This document shows, piece by piece, positions 7,939 through 16,658 of a stretch of DNA of 64,000 bases. Both the position numbers and the translations under genes were made by a program. Source of the stretch: Verrucomicrobiaceae bacterium (GTDB taxonomy: Bacteria; Verrucomicrobiota; Verrucomicrobiia; Verrucomicrobiales; Verrucomicrobiaceae). Position 1 is the stretch's first letter. Each line of letters starts with the position of its first letter. A model generated the notes under the pieces. The model did not search any database and was not told the DNA's origin. It worked only from the letters and a program-made list of their open reading frames with translations. The stretch spans positions 1,178,001 through 1,242,000 of the forward strand of contig JACKQF010000001.1 of NCBI GenBank assembly GCA_024232965.1, given 5' to 3'.

Positions 7939-8473
7939 AACCACCGAGGCGACGCAGAGACGAGTCACCACAGGGCGCGCTCCCCGTTCAGCGGCATCAT
8001 CCAGAGCGGAACGAGCGTGCCAGGGGGCACTCTTCCCAGAGTTCCTTCGCTTCCACCCACTCAGAAGAAGTCTCTCAGCCCGCTCTCGAAACCGGAATGA
8101 ACGGCCGCAATAGAGCGCAGAGAGCGCAAAGCCAGAGAGTGTAGCGGCATGACCGCCTCACCAAATGGATGGGTCAATCTGGACAGCTACGTCGATCCCA
8201 AATCCCTCTCTTTGCGATCTTTGCGTTCCCTAGCGGCAAATTGGCAACCCCGAATTTGGGCTCCCCTGGCTCCTAGCCCGAACCGCCCTCGTCCCGAACT
8301 CTCTAAAAAACGTTAACACCCGCGAACAAACCCGATATTCCAGGCAAAATATCAGCTGGTTCAGAATGCCAAAGAGTTCAGACTCCCAAACAACTCCAGT
8401 ATCCACTCCACGAGCACGAAACCCTTGACCCATCGGCCACCCAGCCCCACTCTTGAGCCACCCGACCACGAAA
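7939..8473. other. Non-coding stretch between FN3 gene and hypothetical gene
   Basis: No convincing gene is seen. Around 8110-8140 (GCAGAGAGCGCAAAGCCAGAG) and 8207-8231 (CTCTCTTTGCGATCTTTGCG) there are short related segments in opposite orientation that could pair imperfectly. The rest looks like degenerate sequence. Confidence 0.5.
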
Positions 8474-8494
8474 AATATCGGCGGAACCGATATT
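8474..8494. promoter_or_regulatory. Palindrome AATATCGG-N5-CCGATATT before the 8526 gene
   Basis: A perfect 8-bp inverted repeat with loop CGGAA (8482-8486) lies 31 bases upstream of the ATG at 8526. It could be an operator or a leader hairpin for that gene. No regulator gene is adjacent. Confidence 0.45.
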
Positions 8495-8525
8495 GAATCG
8501 TACTAATACCACTGTTGTGCAGAAA

Positions 8526-9047
8526 ATGACGAAGCGCGATATCATCAGCGTTCAGCTCGAATCGTTCTTCGGCACGAAGTTCCCGCAGATGATCCAGCGA
8601 TTGGTTGATGATGAACTCAACCACGGCCGATGGGTCGATGGATACGACCTCGCCGTTTCCCGGGATGTGATCAATGGTGATGACGCACGGAAGCTACTTG
8701 AGATCGTCTTGACGGAGTATCCCGAGCTTCGAATCGATCAAGATGCCTTGATGAAGGCTGTGGAGGAGAAGTTGCCTCAGAGCTGGGGTGCTCCGGTTTC
8801 GTGGATCGTTGGAGAGTGTGGTGCGTATGCGTTGACGGACACTCTGCGGGTTGCCCGTTTTGAGGGAGCTGACCTGATTTGGCGGACGCCAAGAATTTCA
8901 TGGGATGGGATCGAGTTTGACTCCCTGATCGACGGTCGATTGCGGGGACGAGCTTGGATGCTTACGTCGAGCGTCACCCCCGACACACCATTCGAACTGA
9001 ATTTCGATACCGGAGAACTCCTTGCTGGCGAGGCCGTTCCCTACTAA
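8526..9047 (+). CDS. Hypothetical protein, soluble
   Basis: 173 residues starting MTKRDIISVQLESFFGTKFP. I chose the ATG at 8526 over a TTG at 8493 because the region between is part of a palindromic upstream element. The protein has a helical N-terminal half (residues 1-85) and a beta-type C-terminal third with ISWDGIEFDSLIDGRLRGRA and TPFELNFDTGELLAGEAVPY. The latter pattern is reminiscent of small uncharacterised proteins in planctomycetes and verrucomicrobia, but I cannot name a family. There is no signal peptide or membrane segment. It stands alone between non-coding stretches, so context gives no functional hint. Confidence 0.65.
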   Translation: MTKRDIISVQLESFFGTKFPQMIQRLVDDELNHGRWVDGYDLAVSRDVINGDDARKLLEIVLTEYPELRIDQDALMKAVEEKLPQSWGAPVSWIVGECGAYALTDTLRVARFEGADLIWRTPRISWDGIEFDSLIDGRLRGRAWMLTSSVTPDTPFELNFDTGELLAGEAVPY

Positions 9048-9264
9048 ATCAAGAAGCACAACAAGTCGTCGCTCTCAACACCTGCCCAGCCGCGAGTTCA
9101 ATCCGCCATGATCATTCAACCTTCAACCCACAGTCGAAGCCGCGCCCCCGGGCAGGTGTGAGAGGACTTTGACGTTGCTATGGCTGCTTGGTGGTCAAGG
9201 GGGAAAGCGTGATTTTTCCATGCTCGGTGTCAGTGAGATGGTTGAAGGGTGTCGCCTGCTCTGA

Positions 9265-9346
9265 GGAAAGTTGTCCACAGGGTTCCTTCGGGAGAATGGG
9301 CCCTTTCAAGCTCGTCGGAGCGAAGGGTTCCTGTGGGCAACTTTCC
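9265..9346. repeat. Long imperfect inverted repeat (26-nt arms)
   Basis: The arm at 9265-9290 (GGAAAGTTGTCCACAGGGTT...) and the arm at 9321-9346 are complementary at 22 of 26 positions around a 30-base spacer. It lies in a gene-free region (9048-9867) that also holds a transposase-like fragment. It may be a miniature element, the end of a decayed mobile element, or a hairpin. Confidence 0.6.
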
Positions 9347-9716
9347 GGCGGTGGTGTTGGCTGGCGATGATCTGTGCCCTGGAGGCCCGGGCGGAGAGCG
9401 GACGGCGTGGTGTATATTTCGCCTGTAGCGTTGGTAGGCTGCTATGCGTGGGCTGCCCCTTGCGGGACCTTTCCATCAGGATTTGGATTCACCTATTGAC
9501 CATGACCCAGTCTAGGAGCGGGCGCTGGATGCCACTTGGCCTTGGGCATCGTATCCCAGAACGTCTGCCGGGTGCTGGTCAGCTTCGCTTCGCCACTCTT
9601 CCGCACGGGGCTGCAGGGCGCGGAGCCAGAGAAGCGCCCGCCGGATCAGGGCGGCTTTGCCTGAGCGGGGAGATGAGTGGAACGGTGCGTGCTCATGAAA
9701 GGAAGTTTCATCTTCA

Positions 9717-9794
9717 TCAGCAGGCTTTGCTTTGGATCTTGAACCCCAACTCCCAGATGAAGGCCGCCAGTTCCCGCGCCACTGCGACCTTGAT
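9717..9794 (-). pseudogene. Possible IS110-family transposase C-terminal relic
   Basis: On the minus strand a 25-residue stretch reads IKVAVARELAAFIWELGFKI followed by QSKAC and a stop, with an in-frame stop immediately before it. The VAVARELA.FIW pattern resembles the conserved C-terminal end of IS110/IS116/IS902 transposases. Nothing upstream continues the transposase in any frame I could follow, so only a short relic is left. The match is short and could be chance. Confidence 0.3.
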
Positions 9795-9867
9795 CTAGGC
9801 CAAAAAAAACGCACCACCCGCTTGTGCTCAGTGGGGTTGTGAATCTCACACGGTTTCTCGCCCGAGT

Positions 9868-9894
9868 TTGACAGAATTTGTGCGACGATGTAAT
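9868..9894 (+). promoter_or_regulatory. Predicted sigma-70-type promoter of the small membrane cassette
   Basis: A consensus -35 box TTGACA (9868-9873) is followed by TGTAAT (9889-9894), five of six to the -10 consensus, with a short 15-base spacer. A TAATTA at 9891 would give a 17-base spacer. The first gene starts at 9907, so the leader would be very short. Confidence 0.5.
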
Positions 9895-9906
9895 TAGGGA
9901 TTTCTT

Positions 9907-10170
9907 ATGCCTCCCATTCTTGCTGTCGCCCCTGTCGATTCCAACACTTTAAAAGTCCTATCGGACGCTGGCCCCTTCGCTCTCGGCTCGACGTTTGGGG
10001 GCATTTTATCCTACTTCTTGTTTAAATTAGCATCGGATGAGCGCAAGGATCGCGTGAAACATGAGATGGAAAGGGAGAAGGAACTGTTGAAACAACTTGA
10101 CACGAAAGACAAACGTATCGATGAACTACACAAGGAGCTAGCAATGCTCAAACCCAAAAGCCAAAAATGA
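9907..10170 (+). CDS. Small membrane protein with coiled-coil tail (first gene of two-gene cassette)
   Basis: 87 residues. A hydrophobic segment at about 22-42 (GPFALGSTFGGILSYFLFKL) is followed by a highly charged heptad-like helix (ERKDRVKHEMEREKELLKQL and onward) that should form a cytoplasmic coiled coil. The layout is superficially holin- or BhlA-like, but I do not recognise a family. The stop overlaps the start of the next gene by 4 bases (ATGA), which indicates translational coupling. The DNA of both genes is visibly less GC-rich than neighbouring genes, and a gene-free region with a possible transposase relic lies upstream, which suggests acquisition by transfer. Confidence 0.7.
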   Translation: MPPILAVAPVDSNTLKVLSDAGPFALGSTFGGILSYFLFKLASDERKDRVKHEMEREKELLKQLDTKDKRIDELHKELAMLKPKSQK

Positions 10171-10760
10171 ACTATTTTTATGCTGTTCTGCTGGTATTTC
10201 TTGGCGCAGCGCCCGCATTATACACCTGGTTGAAGGAGAGACGACTGCGTCGTCTCGCTCTTGCCGAGTTAGAATTGGCCAGGGCGGTGACCGCCATGGA
10301 ATGCCACATGTTGAGTGGAGCCACTTCGAATGGAGATGTATGCCACGATGTAGTTTTTAGAGCGATGGTGCGGTTACAAAATGCTCGAAGCTATTCGCTG
10401 CCATGGAACATGCTCCGATCTCCTTCGGAGAAACAGCTTGCCACTAGGCGACAGCTTGAAATTGAACTTGCCAGTGAAACTTGTCCGTTCCGAGGTGACC
10501 TTGCTGCATTTAGTAGGGCTCATTACGATGCGTTTCGTCATAAGCACCCGTTCCAACAGAAAATGCACTTCCTCTATGTGATGTTCCTTTATGTCAGCGC
10601 CAGAGGGGTGGTTTATTGTCTGCGTAAGTTGATTGGTCTCTTTGTTGGTTGGGAGAAGTTCATGGAGTTTTTGCGTAGACAATTCTTCTTGCAGGCGGGA
10701 GCTTATGAGGTGGATAATAGTGGCGCGCAATCAAGCCTCTCGCCACTATCATTGGCGTAA
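10167..10760 (+). CDS. Membrane protein of unknown function (second gene of cassette)
   Basis: 197 residues. An N-terminal membrane segment (about 3-21, YFYAVLLVFLGAAPALYTWL) is followed by a basic helix and a cytoplasmic region containing FRAMVRLQNARSYSLPWNML and FSRAHYDAFRHKHPFQQKMH, then a second hydrophobic stretch at about 135-155 (FLYVMFLYVSARGVVYCL). It is translationally coupled to the preceding coiled-coil membrane protein. The protein is rich in His, Phe and Tyr and its genes have lower GC than the rest of the window. I cannot assign a family; a membrane-acting two-component accessory cassette is an inference from context only. Confidence 0.7.
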   Translation: MNYFYAVLLVFLGAAPALYTWLKERRLRRLALAELELARAVTAMECHMLSGATSNGDVCHDVVFRAMVRLQNARSYSLPWNMLRSPSEKQLATRRQLEIELASETCPFRGDLAAFSRAHYDAFRHKHPFQQKMHFLYVMFLYVSARGVVYCLRKLIGLFVGWEKFMEFLRRQFFLQAGAYEVDNSGAQSSLSPLSLA

Positions 10761-11262
10761 CGTCCAAGTTAGCATTGAGACGCGGCGCTAGAGGTGTGGG
10801 TTGGTGGGTGGCGTGGCCGCCGTGGCCTCGATGGGAATCGTTGTTGGACGCCTGCCTTGCCGCGATAGCGGCATCCCTGAATGCGAAGCGATTCCGCAGA
10901 GACTGAGGCTAGGAATTCACCCCCGTGGTTGCGTTACTTGCTCTGGTGATCGAAGCGAGGGGCTCTTATGCGCTTTGCTTTTTGATCTGCCTGTCCGTGA
11001 AGTGCCAGCAGGAGGGTGCTTCGCTGAATTGACGCTGTTTTTTTTGCTGCGTGGACTTGGACTCTGTCTCCTTGCTCTTCATTTGGATTGGGCGGCGGTG
11101 GTTACCTTGCCTTGCGGGGAGTCGGGCCTAGAAGGCCCTCAGCCTTACACTGGCTGGAAGCCAGCGCTCCAATTCGGTGAAAGTCGGCGCTCCTATTCGC
11201 TGTTGGCCCAATGGGCTGATTGGCTGGAAGCGGGGGCTCTGTGTTTTGGCTTCGGGTCTTGG
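10761..11262. other. Non-coding stretch with repeat-like fragments
   Basis: No credible gene. Around 11152-11240 short related phrases recur (TGGCTGGAAGCCAGCGCTCC, then GTCGGCGCTCC and TGGCTGGAAGCGGGGGCTC), which look like decayed copies of an intergenic repeat. The SNF2 gene ends at 11263. Confidence 0.45.
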
Positions 11263-14088
11263 CTACTCGTCTGCGGGGGCGAGGAGGTTTTGGATGTCTT
11301 CTTGGGTGAGCTTCAATTTGTCGGTGCGGCCGGTGAGGAGTCCTTCGAGGATGGCGGCTTTTTTGTGCTGGAGCTCGAGGATGCGTTCTTCGATGGTGCC
11401 GGAGCAGATGAGCTTGTGGATGAAGACGGGTTTGGTCTGGCCGATGCGGTGGGCGCGGTCGCTGGCTTGGGCCTCCACGGCGGGATTCCACCAGGGGTCA
11501 TAGTGGATGACGGTGTCTGCGGCGGTGAGGTTCAGACCGGCGCCGCCTGCCTTGAGGCTGATGAGGAAGATGGGGACATCGCCACTCTGAAACTGATCGA
11601 CGAGGGTCTGCCGATCTTTGGTTTCTCCGGTGAGCTTGAGGTAGCTGATCTTGGCGGCGGTGAGTTTTTCCTGGATGATGGCCAGCATCTCTGTGAACTG
11701 CGAGAAGAGCAAAATGCGGCGGCCTTCATCGATGAGTTCTGGGATGAGGTCGTTGATGAGGAAGTCGGTCTTGGCGGACTCTTTAATATTGCGGGCGCTG
11801 TCTTGCTTGATGAGCGCGGGATGGCAGCAGGCCTGGCGTAGTTTGAGTAGCGCCTCTAGCACGATGATGTGGGATCGATCCAGGCCCTGGGCGGAGATGG
11901 CCTCGCGCACGCGCTTGTCCATCGCTGCGCGGATGGTTTCATAGAGATCGAGTTGGTTTTTCCCGAGCTCGATGGTGTGGATGATCTCGGTCTTGGGTGG
12001 GAGATCCTTGGCGACGGCGTCCTTGGTGCGGCGCAAAAGTAGGGGCTGGAGGCGGGCGGCGAGCTGGCGCTGGCGTTCGGTGTCCTGCTTCTTTTCGATG
12101 GGGTTCCGATAGACGGTGCGGAAGGAATCGGGGCCGCCGAGGTAGCCGGGCATGAGGAAGTGGTAGAGGCTCCAGAGCTCGCCCAAATGATTTTCCATCG
12201 GGGTGCCGGTGAGGCAGAGTCGGTGGCGGGCCTGCAGTGAGCGTACGGCTTCGGAGGCCTTGGCCTTATGGTTTTTGATGTTCTGTGCCTCGTCCAGCGC
12301 GACGATGTGCCAGTCGATGGGCTGGAGGGAATCGATGTCGCGCACGAGCAATGGGTAGGAGGTGACGACGAGGTCGTACTTTTTGATGCTCTTGAAGCCG
12401 GTCTTGCGACTGGTCCCATGCAGGAGCAGGACCTTGAGCTGGGGGGTGAATCGGCCTGCCTCGATGACCCAGTTTCTCAAGACGGAGGTGGTGGCGACGA
12501 TGAGGCTGGGGCGGTCGGTGCGCCCGGCGTTTTTTTCCGTGAGGAGATGGGCGAGCGTTTGCAACGTTTTGCCGAGGCCCATGTCGTCTGCGAGGATGCC
12601 GTGCAGATCGAACTCGCGCAAAAACTGCAGCCAGGAGAGGCCCTCCTGCTGGTAGGGTCGGAGGCTGGCCTGGAGTCCGGCGGGAGGCGGGATGAGCTGG
12701 AGTTCGGTGAAGGCATTGAGGCGATCGCGCAGCTTCTCTAGCTCCACAGGGGCGGTGACGGGAAGTCCGCCGAGGGTCTTGAGCTGGGCGGCGCGGAGCC
12801 GGTCGATTTGCAGGGGCCCGTCGATCTTGTTGCGACCGCTGCGGTTGGTAGAAAGGAGTTCGTCGAGGAAGCGCAGCAACTCTAGCAGACGTGCGCTGGG
12901 GACGGAAAGGACGGGGTCGCCGGGTTGATCGATGCGCAGCAGGATGGACTCGCCCTGCTTTGACTCCAGGTATTCGGTGGTCAGGCCGTTGTCGATGGCG
13001 CGGACGAGGATGGGGACGAGGGAGATGCGCTGGCCATTGATCTCCACGCCGAGATCGAGCTTGAACCAGTCGATGCCAGCGCCCTCGGCGTCGAGCTCGG
13101 TGAACCATTGATCATCACTGGCCCTGAGGATCTGATAGCCGAGATCAGTGGCGAGATCGACCTCCCAGCCTGACTCAATCAATTCGGGCACGACTTTATT
13201 GATAAAGGCGGGCCAAAACAGGGGGTGATCTTCCTCCGAGACGGAGAGCCAATCCAGGGATGAGGTGGGGGCGCGCAGGGTGGGCAAGACCATGCCAAAC
13301 ATCTCCAGCCCCTCCTGCTCCAGATCCATGAGGATGAGACGCTCTGCGCGGGTATTGCGGACGAGCGTGCGGCGCTCGCCCTCGGGTGTGGTCCAGCGGC
13401 AGATGGGGCTGCGGCTGACCATGGAGAAGACTTGCGGGCAACCGGTGTAGCGAATCTTTGGCTCCGCGAAAACGACGCTCTTTACCTCCCCGGTCTCTTG
13501 TTCGCCCAAGTGGTTGCGCCGGATGCGGCGGCAGTCGATGCGGCGGAGTCGGAGGATGGGGATGATGTCATCCTCGCCCGGCGTATCCACCTTGGGCGCG
13601 GTGAGATCTGGCGGGATGTGGATGTTTTTCTGCGGCGTCAGACCCGCGGCAGGCATGGGCCGGGCACTGGGGGGTAACCGGAAAGGGGACGGCGCATCGT
13701 CCGAATCCTCATCACCCTCCTTGGGCGCCTGGGGTTCCTTTGCCAATTCCTCGCAACGCGCAGCGCCCTCCTCAGAGGTGATGCGAAAGAGAGTGCCCGC
13801 AGTGTGGCGGCAGTGGGGGCCGTCTTTGCAACTGCAGTGACCGACGATATTGACAGCGCCCTCGTCGGTGAGGCGTAGCATGAGGCTGACGCTCTGGATA
13901 TAGGGTGGGACGTGGCGTGAGTCTGCGGTGACCTCGATCTCGGTGGCGCTGAGGATGCGCGTGCCTGTGAGCTGCATCTCTTTGGCCAGATTTGGGCCGA
14001 CCAGGACGATATCGCGCCGGTAGAGCCAGAACCACGCTTTTTGGCGCAGCTTGGCCCAGATCTTGGAAAAGGGGAAATCGTCGGGCAT
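11263..14088 (-). CDS. SNF2-family DEAD/DEAH-like helicase with SWIM zinc motif
   Basis: 941 residues. Residues about 83-95 contain CSCKDGPHCRH, the CxCx(n)CxH SWIM zinc-binding motif found at the start of many bacterial SNF2 proteins. The C-terminal half is a complete Swi2/Snf2 ATPase: GILADDMGLGKTLQTLAHLL (Walker A), ALDEAQNIKN (motif II, DEAQ), CLTGTPMENHLGELWSLYHF (motif III), and SDRAHRIGQTKPVFIHKLIC (motif VI). Such HepA/RapA-like translocases remodel protein-DNA or RNA polymerase complexes. The gene follows mazG by 16 bases on the same strand, so the two are probably co-transcribed. The middle part (residues about 150-430) is family-typical but unassigned. No Walker or zinc residue is missing. 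Confidence 0.92.
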   Translation of the reverse strand: MPDDFPFSKIWAKLRQKAWFWLYRRDIVLVGPNLAKEMQLTGTRILSATEIEVTADSRHVPPYIQSVSLMLRLTDEGAVNIVGHCSCKDGPHCRHTAGTLFRITSEEGAARCEELAKEPQAPKEGDEDSDDAPSPFRLPPSARPMPAAGLTPQKNIHIPPDLTAPKVDTPGEDDIIPILRLRRIDCRRIRRNHLGEQETGEVKSVVFAEPKIRYTGCPQVFSMVSRSPICRWTTPEGERRTLVRNTRAERLILMDLEQEGLEMFGMVLPTLRAPTSSLDWLSVSEEDHPLFWPAFINKVVPELIESGWEVDLATDLGYQILRASDDQWFTELDAEGAGIDWFKLDLGVEINGQRISLVPILVRAIDNGLTTEYLESKQGESILLRIDQPGDPVLSVPSARLLELLRFLDELLSTNRSGRNKIDGPLQIDRLRAAQLKTLGGLPVTAPVELEKLRDRLNAFTELQLIPPPAGLQASLRPYQQEGLSWLQFLREFDLHGILADDMGLGKTLQTLAHLLTEKNAGRTDRPSLIVATTSVLRNWVIEAGRFTPQLKVLLLHGTSRKTGFKSIKKYDLVVTSYPLLVRDIDSLQPIDWHIVALDEAQNIKNHKAKASEAVRSLQARHRLCLTGTPMENHLGELWSLYHFLMPGYLGGPDSFRTVYRNPIEKKQDTERQRQLAARLQPLLLRRTKDAVAKDLPPKTEIIHTIELGKNQLDLYETIRAAMDKRVREAISAQGLDRSHIIVLEALLKLRQACCHPALIKQDSARNIKESAKTDFLINDLIPELIDEGRRILLFSQFTEMLAIIQEKLTAAKISYLKLTGETKDRQTLVDQFQSGDVPIFLISLKAGGAGLNLTAADTVIHYDPWWNPAVEAQASDRAHRIGQTKPVFIHKLICSGTIEERILELQHKKAAILEGLLTGRTDKLKLTQEDIQNLLAPADE

Positions 14089-14104
14089 GTGGGGGCGGAT
14101 CTGT

Positions 14105-14899
14105 CTAGCGCGCGGCGGCGAGCTTCGCTGCCTCCCATGCGCGGTCCATATCCTCTAGTGAGGTTTGGCCCAAAGTGTGACCTTCCTCTGCGAGTCGTTT
14201 TTCCATGTCGTGAAAGCGGTGCACAAACTTGTCATTGGTGGCGCTGAGTGCGGACTCCGACTCCACACCGCATTTGCGCGCCAGATTGACGACGCTGAAA
14301 AGGAGGTCGCCCAGTTCTTCCTGAATGGCCTTGGGATCTCCGCTGGCGAGTGCCTCTTGGACCTCGGCCAGTTCTTCGCGGATCTTATCCATGACGGGTG
14401 GGAGGTCCGGCCAGTCAAAGCCCACGCGAGCGGCTTTTTTCTGGATCTTTTGTGCCCGCATCAGGGCAGGGAGTCCACCGCCGATGGCGTCCAGCAAGCC
14501 AGTGGGTTCCGTCTGGCCTTTCTCTTGTCGCTTGATCGCATCCCACTGGTTCAGCACGGCTGCGGAAGTGTCTGCGGTGGTTTCGCCAAAGACATGCGGG
14601 TGGCGGCGCACCAATTTGTCGGAGAGCATGTGCGCCATTTGGTCCAGGTCGAAACTTCCCGATTCGGAGGCGATTTGTGCATGAAGAACGGGTTGCAGGA
14701 GGATATCGCCCAATTCCTCGCACATGTGAGTGGTGTCGCCGGAACGAATGGCCTCGGCGGCCTCGTAGGCCTCCTCCAAAAGATGGGGGATCAGCGTTTC
14801 ATGGGTCTGCTCAATGTCCCAAGGGCATCCACCTGGGGCACGGAGACGATGAACGATGTAACGAAGACGGGTGATGCCATCAGGATGATCCAAACTCAT
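14105..14899 (-). CDS. mazG: Nucleoside triphosphate pyrophosphohydrolase MazG
   Basis: 264 residues from the ATG at 14899 (MSLDHPDGITRLRYIVHRLR). A longer open frame upstream is low-complexity and was not used. The first MazG domain shows the typical LRAPGGCPWDIEQTHETLIP start and EEAYEAAEAI metal-binding EExxE helix with a later CEELGDILLQPVLHAQIASE. The second domain repeats this as EELAEVQEALASGDPKAIQEE and ELGDLLFSVVNLARKCG. MazG hydrolyses NTPs to NMP and pyrophosphate and helps clean nucleotide pools. The gene is divergent from trxA and precedes the SNF2 gene in an apparent operon. Confidence 0.92.
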   Translation of the reverse strand: MSLDHPDGITRLRYIVHRLRAPGGCPWDIEQTHETLIPHLLEEAYEAAEAIRSGDTTHMCEELGDILLQPVLHAQIASESGSFDLDQMAHMLSDKLVRRHPHVFGETTADTSAAVLNQWDAIKRQEKGQTEPTGLLDAIGGGLPALMRAQKIQKKAARVGFDWPDLPPVMDKIREELAEVQEALASGDPKAIQEELGDLLFSVVNLARKCGVESESALSATNDKFVHRFHDMEKRLAEEGHTLGQTSLEDMDRAWEAAKLAAAR

Positions 14900-15173
14900 G
14901 CCGTGATGTAGCGTGGCCGGCGGGGAGTGCAAGGCGGGAGGCTGCGGGAAGGGGGGATTTGTGGGATTGGGCTCGTTGTCGTGATGCTTCGGCCGACGCA
15001 CCTTGCGAGGAGGAGAACAAACGGAGGGGACTCCTCCCCAAGATCGGAAGCCCGTTGGGTTCAGGTTTGCGCAATTCGGGGTTGCAAGGGGCGGGGGCAG
15101 CGGGCAGCATCGTGCTTCGCACGTCGCTTTGGCGGTGGCGGGCGTAAAACCTTTCACAACCCACTCTAACATC

Positions 15174-15503
15174 ATGGCTAGCGAAGCAGTCCTTTCTCTG
15201 AACAACGACAATTTCAAAACTGAAATCGAATCCTCCACCGTGCCGGTGCTGGTCGATTTCTGGGCAGAATGGTGTGGTCCTTGCCGCCAACTCGGCCCGA
15301 TCCTCGATCAGTTGGCCGACGAAAAAGGCGCTGCAGTTAAAATCGCCAAGGTGAACGTGGATGACAGCCCAGAGCTGGCCTCGCAGTTCGGCGTGCGCTC
15401 AATCCCGATGATGGTGTTCTTCAAGAACGGCCAGCAGGTGGACTCCATCGTGGGTGTGCAGTCCAAGGCGGCATTGGCTGCCAAGTTGGACGCTCTCGCC
15501 TAA
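15174..15503 (+). CDS. trxA: Thioredoxin
   Basis: 109 residues from the ATG at 15174, the normal length of thioredoxin 1. The active site WCGPC lies in VLVDFWAEWCGPCRQLGPIL, and the cis-Pro loop appears as FGVRSIPMMVFFKNG. No signal peptide, so this is the cytoplasmic disulfide reductase. The upstream in-frame extension was discarded because it encodes sequence unlike any thioredoxin. The gene is divergent from mazG across a 274-base gap, in which I see no further gene, and is followed after 27 bases by an oxidoreductase gene. Confidence 0.95.
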   Translation: MASEAVLSLNNDNFKTEIESSTVPVLVDFWAEWCGPCRQLGPILDQLADEKGAAVKIAKVNVDDSPELASQFGVRSIPMMVFFKNGQQVDSIVGVQSKAALAAKLDALA

Positions 15504-15530
15504 TCAGCCTCAACCGCGGCACACATCGTC

Positions 15531-16658
15531 ATGGGCATGAAGGAAGTCGGCATCGGTATCATCGGCGGTGGGCTGATGGGGCGCGAAATGGCCAGCGCGT
15601 TCGCGCGCTGGTGTGCACTCACAGACGTGGCGGTCAAGCCTCGTCTCGTCGCCGTGGCCGATCTTGTCGAGCCTGTGCGCGAGTGGTTCCGCTGCATTCC
15701 TTCCTGCGAGCAACTGACGGCAGACTATCATGAACTGCTGGCCAATCCGGCCGTGGACGTGGTGTATGTGGCGGTGCCGCACAATCTGCACGAGAAGATC
15801 TACCTGGACGTTCTGAACGCTGGGAAGGATCTCTTTGCGGAGAAGCCCTTTGGTATCGATCTTACCGCAGCCCGAACGATTCGTGATGCTGCGGCGAAGT
15901 CTGGCCGCTTTGTTCGATGCAGCTCTGAGTTTCCGTTTTTCCCTGGGGCCCAGCGCGTCATGGAGGTCGCGAAGTCGGGCAAGATCGGTCGCATCCTGCA
16001 GGTCGTGTCCGGCTTTCACCACAGTAGCGATCTCGATGCCAGCAAGCCTGCCAACTGGAAACGCTTTAGCCGGACCTGCGGCGAAATTGGCGTGCTGGGC
16101 GATCTGGGCATGCATGCCTGCCATATTCCCTTGCGGCTCGGTTGGCGGCCCAGCAGTCTTTTTGCCCAATTGCAGAAGGGCTACCCTCAACGACCTGATG
16201 GCAAGGGCGGCATGACGGACTGCGATACCTGGGACAATGCGATGCTGCATTGCTGGACCGAAATCGAGTCCCAGTCTGTGCCGATGCGTCTGGAGATGAA
16301 GCGATTGGCGCCCGGCGAAACCAATTCCTGGTTCATCGAAGTGCTCGGCACCGAGGGCGGTGCCCGCTACAATACGAAAGAGCCGAAGACTCTGTGGCTC
16401 TTTGAAGGGGGTAAAGAGCAGTTTTGGAAGAAGACCGATCTGGGATTCGGGATGCCATTCAAAGCGGTGACCGGTGGGATCTTTGAACCTGGGTTCCCTG
16501 ACATCATTCAGCAAATGTGGGCCGCGTTTTTGATGGAGCGCGAAGGATTGCTTGATGGGCGTTTCGGCTGCGCGACCCCCGACGAGGCCGTCGCCACCCA
16601 AGAAATCTTCGCCGCCGCGCTGGAGTCGCAGCGCGATGGAACGGTCGTGCGTCTCTGA
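15531..16658 (+). CDS. Gfo/Idh/MocA-family NAD(P)-dependent oxidoreductase
   Basis: 375 residues. The Rossmann nucleotide-binding motif is GIIGGGLMGREMASAF at residues about 8-23, and the conserved GKDLFAEKPFGIDLTAAR segment supplies the EKP motif that places the catalytic Lys. The C-terminal half (EIGVLGDLGMHACHIPLRLG and onward) has the His/Asp region of the family. Members oxidise sugars, inositols or their derivatives; the specific substrate cannot be inferred here. Two ATG codons (15531 and 15537) are possible starts. It follows trxA by 27 bases, so co-transcription is possible. No Tat signal is seen, so it should act in the cytoplasm. Confidence 0.9.
   Translation: MGMKEVGIGIIGGGLMGREMASAFARWCALTDVAVKPRLVAVADLVEPVREWFRCIPSCEQLTADYHELLANPAVDVVYVAVPHNLHEKIYLDVLNAGKDLFAEKPFGIDLTAARTIRDAAAKSGRFVRCSSEFPFFPGAQRVMEVAKSGKIGRILQVVSGFHHSSDLDASKPANWKRFSRTCGEIGVLGDLGMHACHIPLRLGWRPSSLFAQLQKGYPQRPDGKGGMTDCDTWDNAMLHCWTEIESQSVPMRLEMKRLAPGETNSWFIEVLGTEGGARYNTKEPKTLWLFEGGKEQFWKKTDLGFGMPFKAVTGGIFEPGFPDIIQQMWAAFLMEREGLLDGRFGCATPDEAVATQEIFAAALESQRDGTVVRL

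Noticed and set aside
7593..8144. Plus-strand 183-codon ORF inside and after the FN3 gene
   Set aside because: Out-of-frame shadow, Arg/Pro/His-rich; the supported gene is 7015-7938.
10801..11841. 346-codon plus-strand ORF opposite the SNF2 gene end
   Set aside because: Its second half is the antisense of a well-supported SNF2 helicase, its start region looks like intergenic repeat debris.
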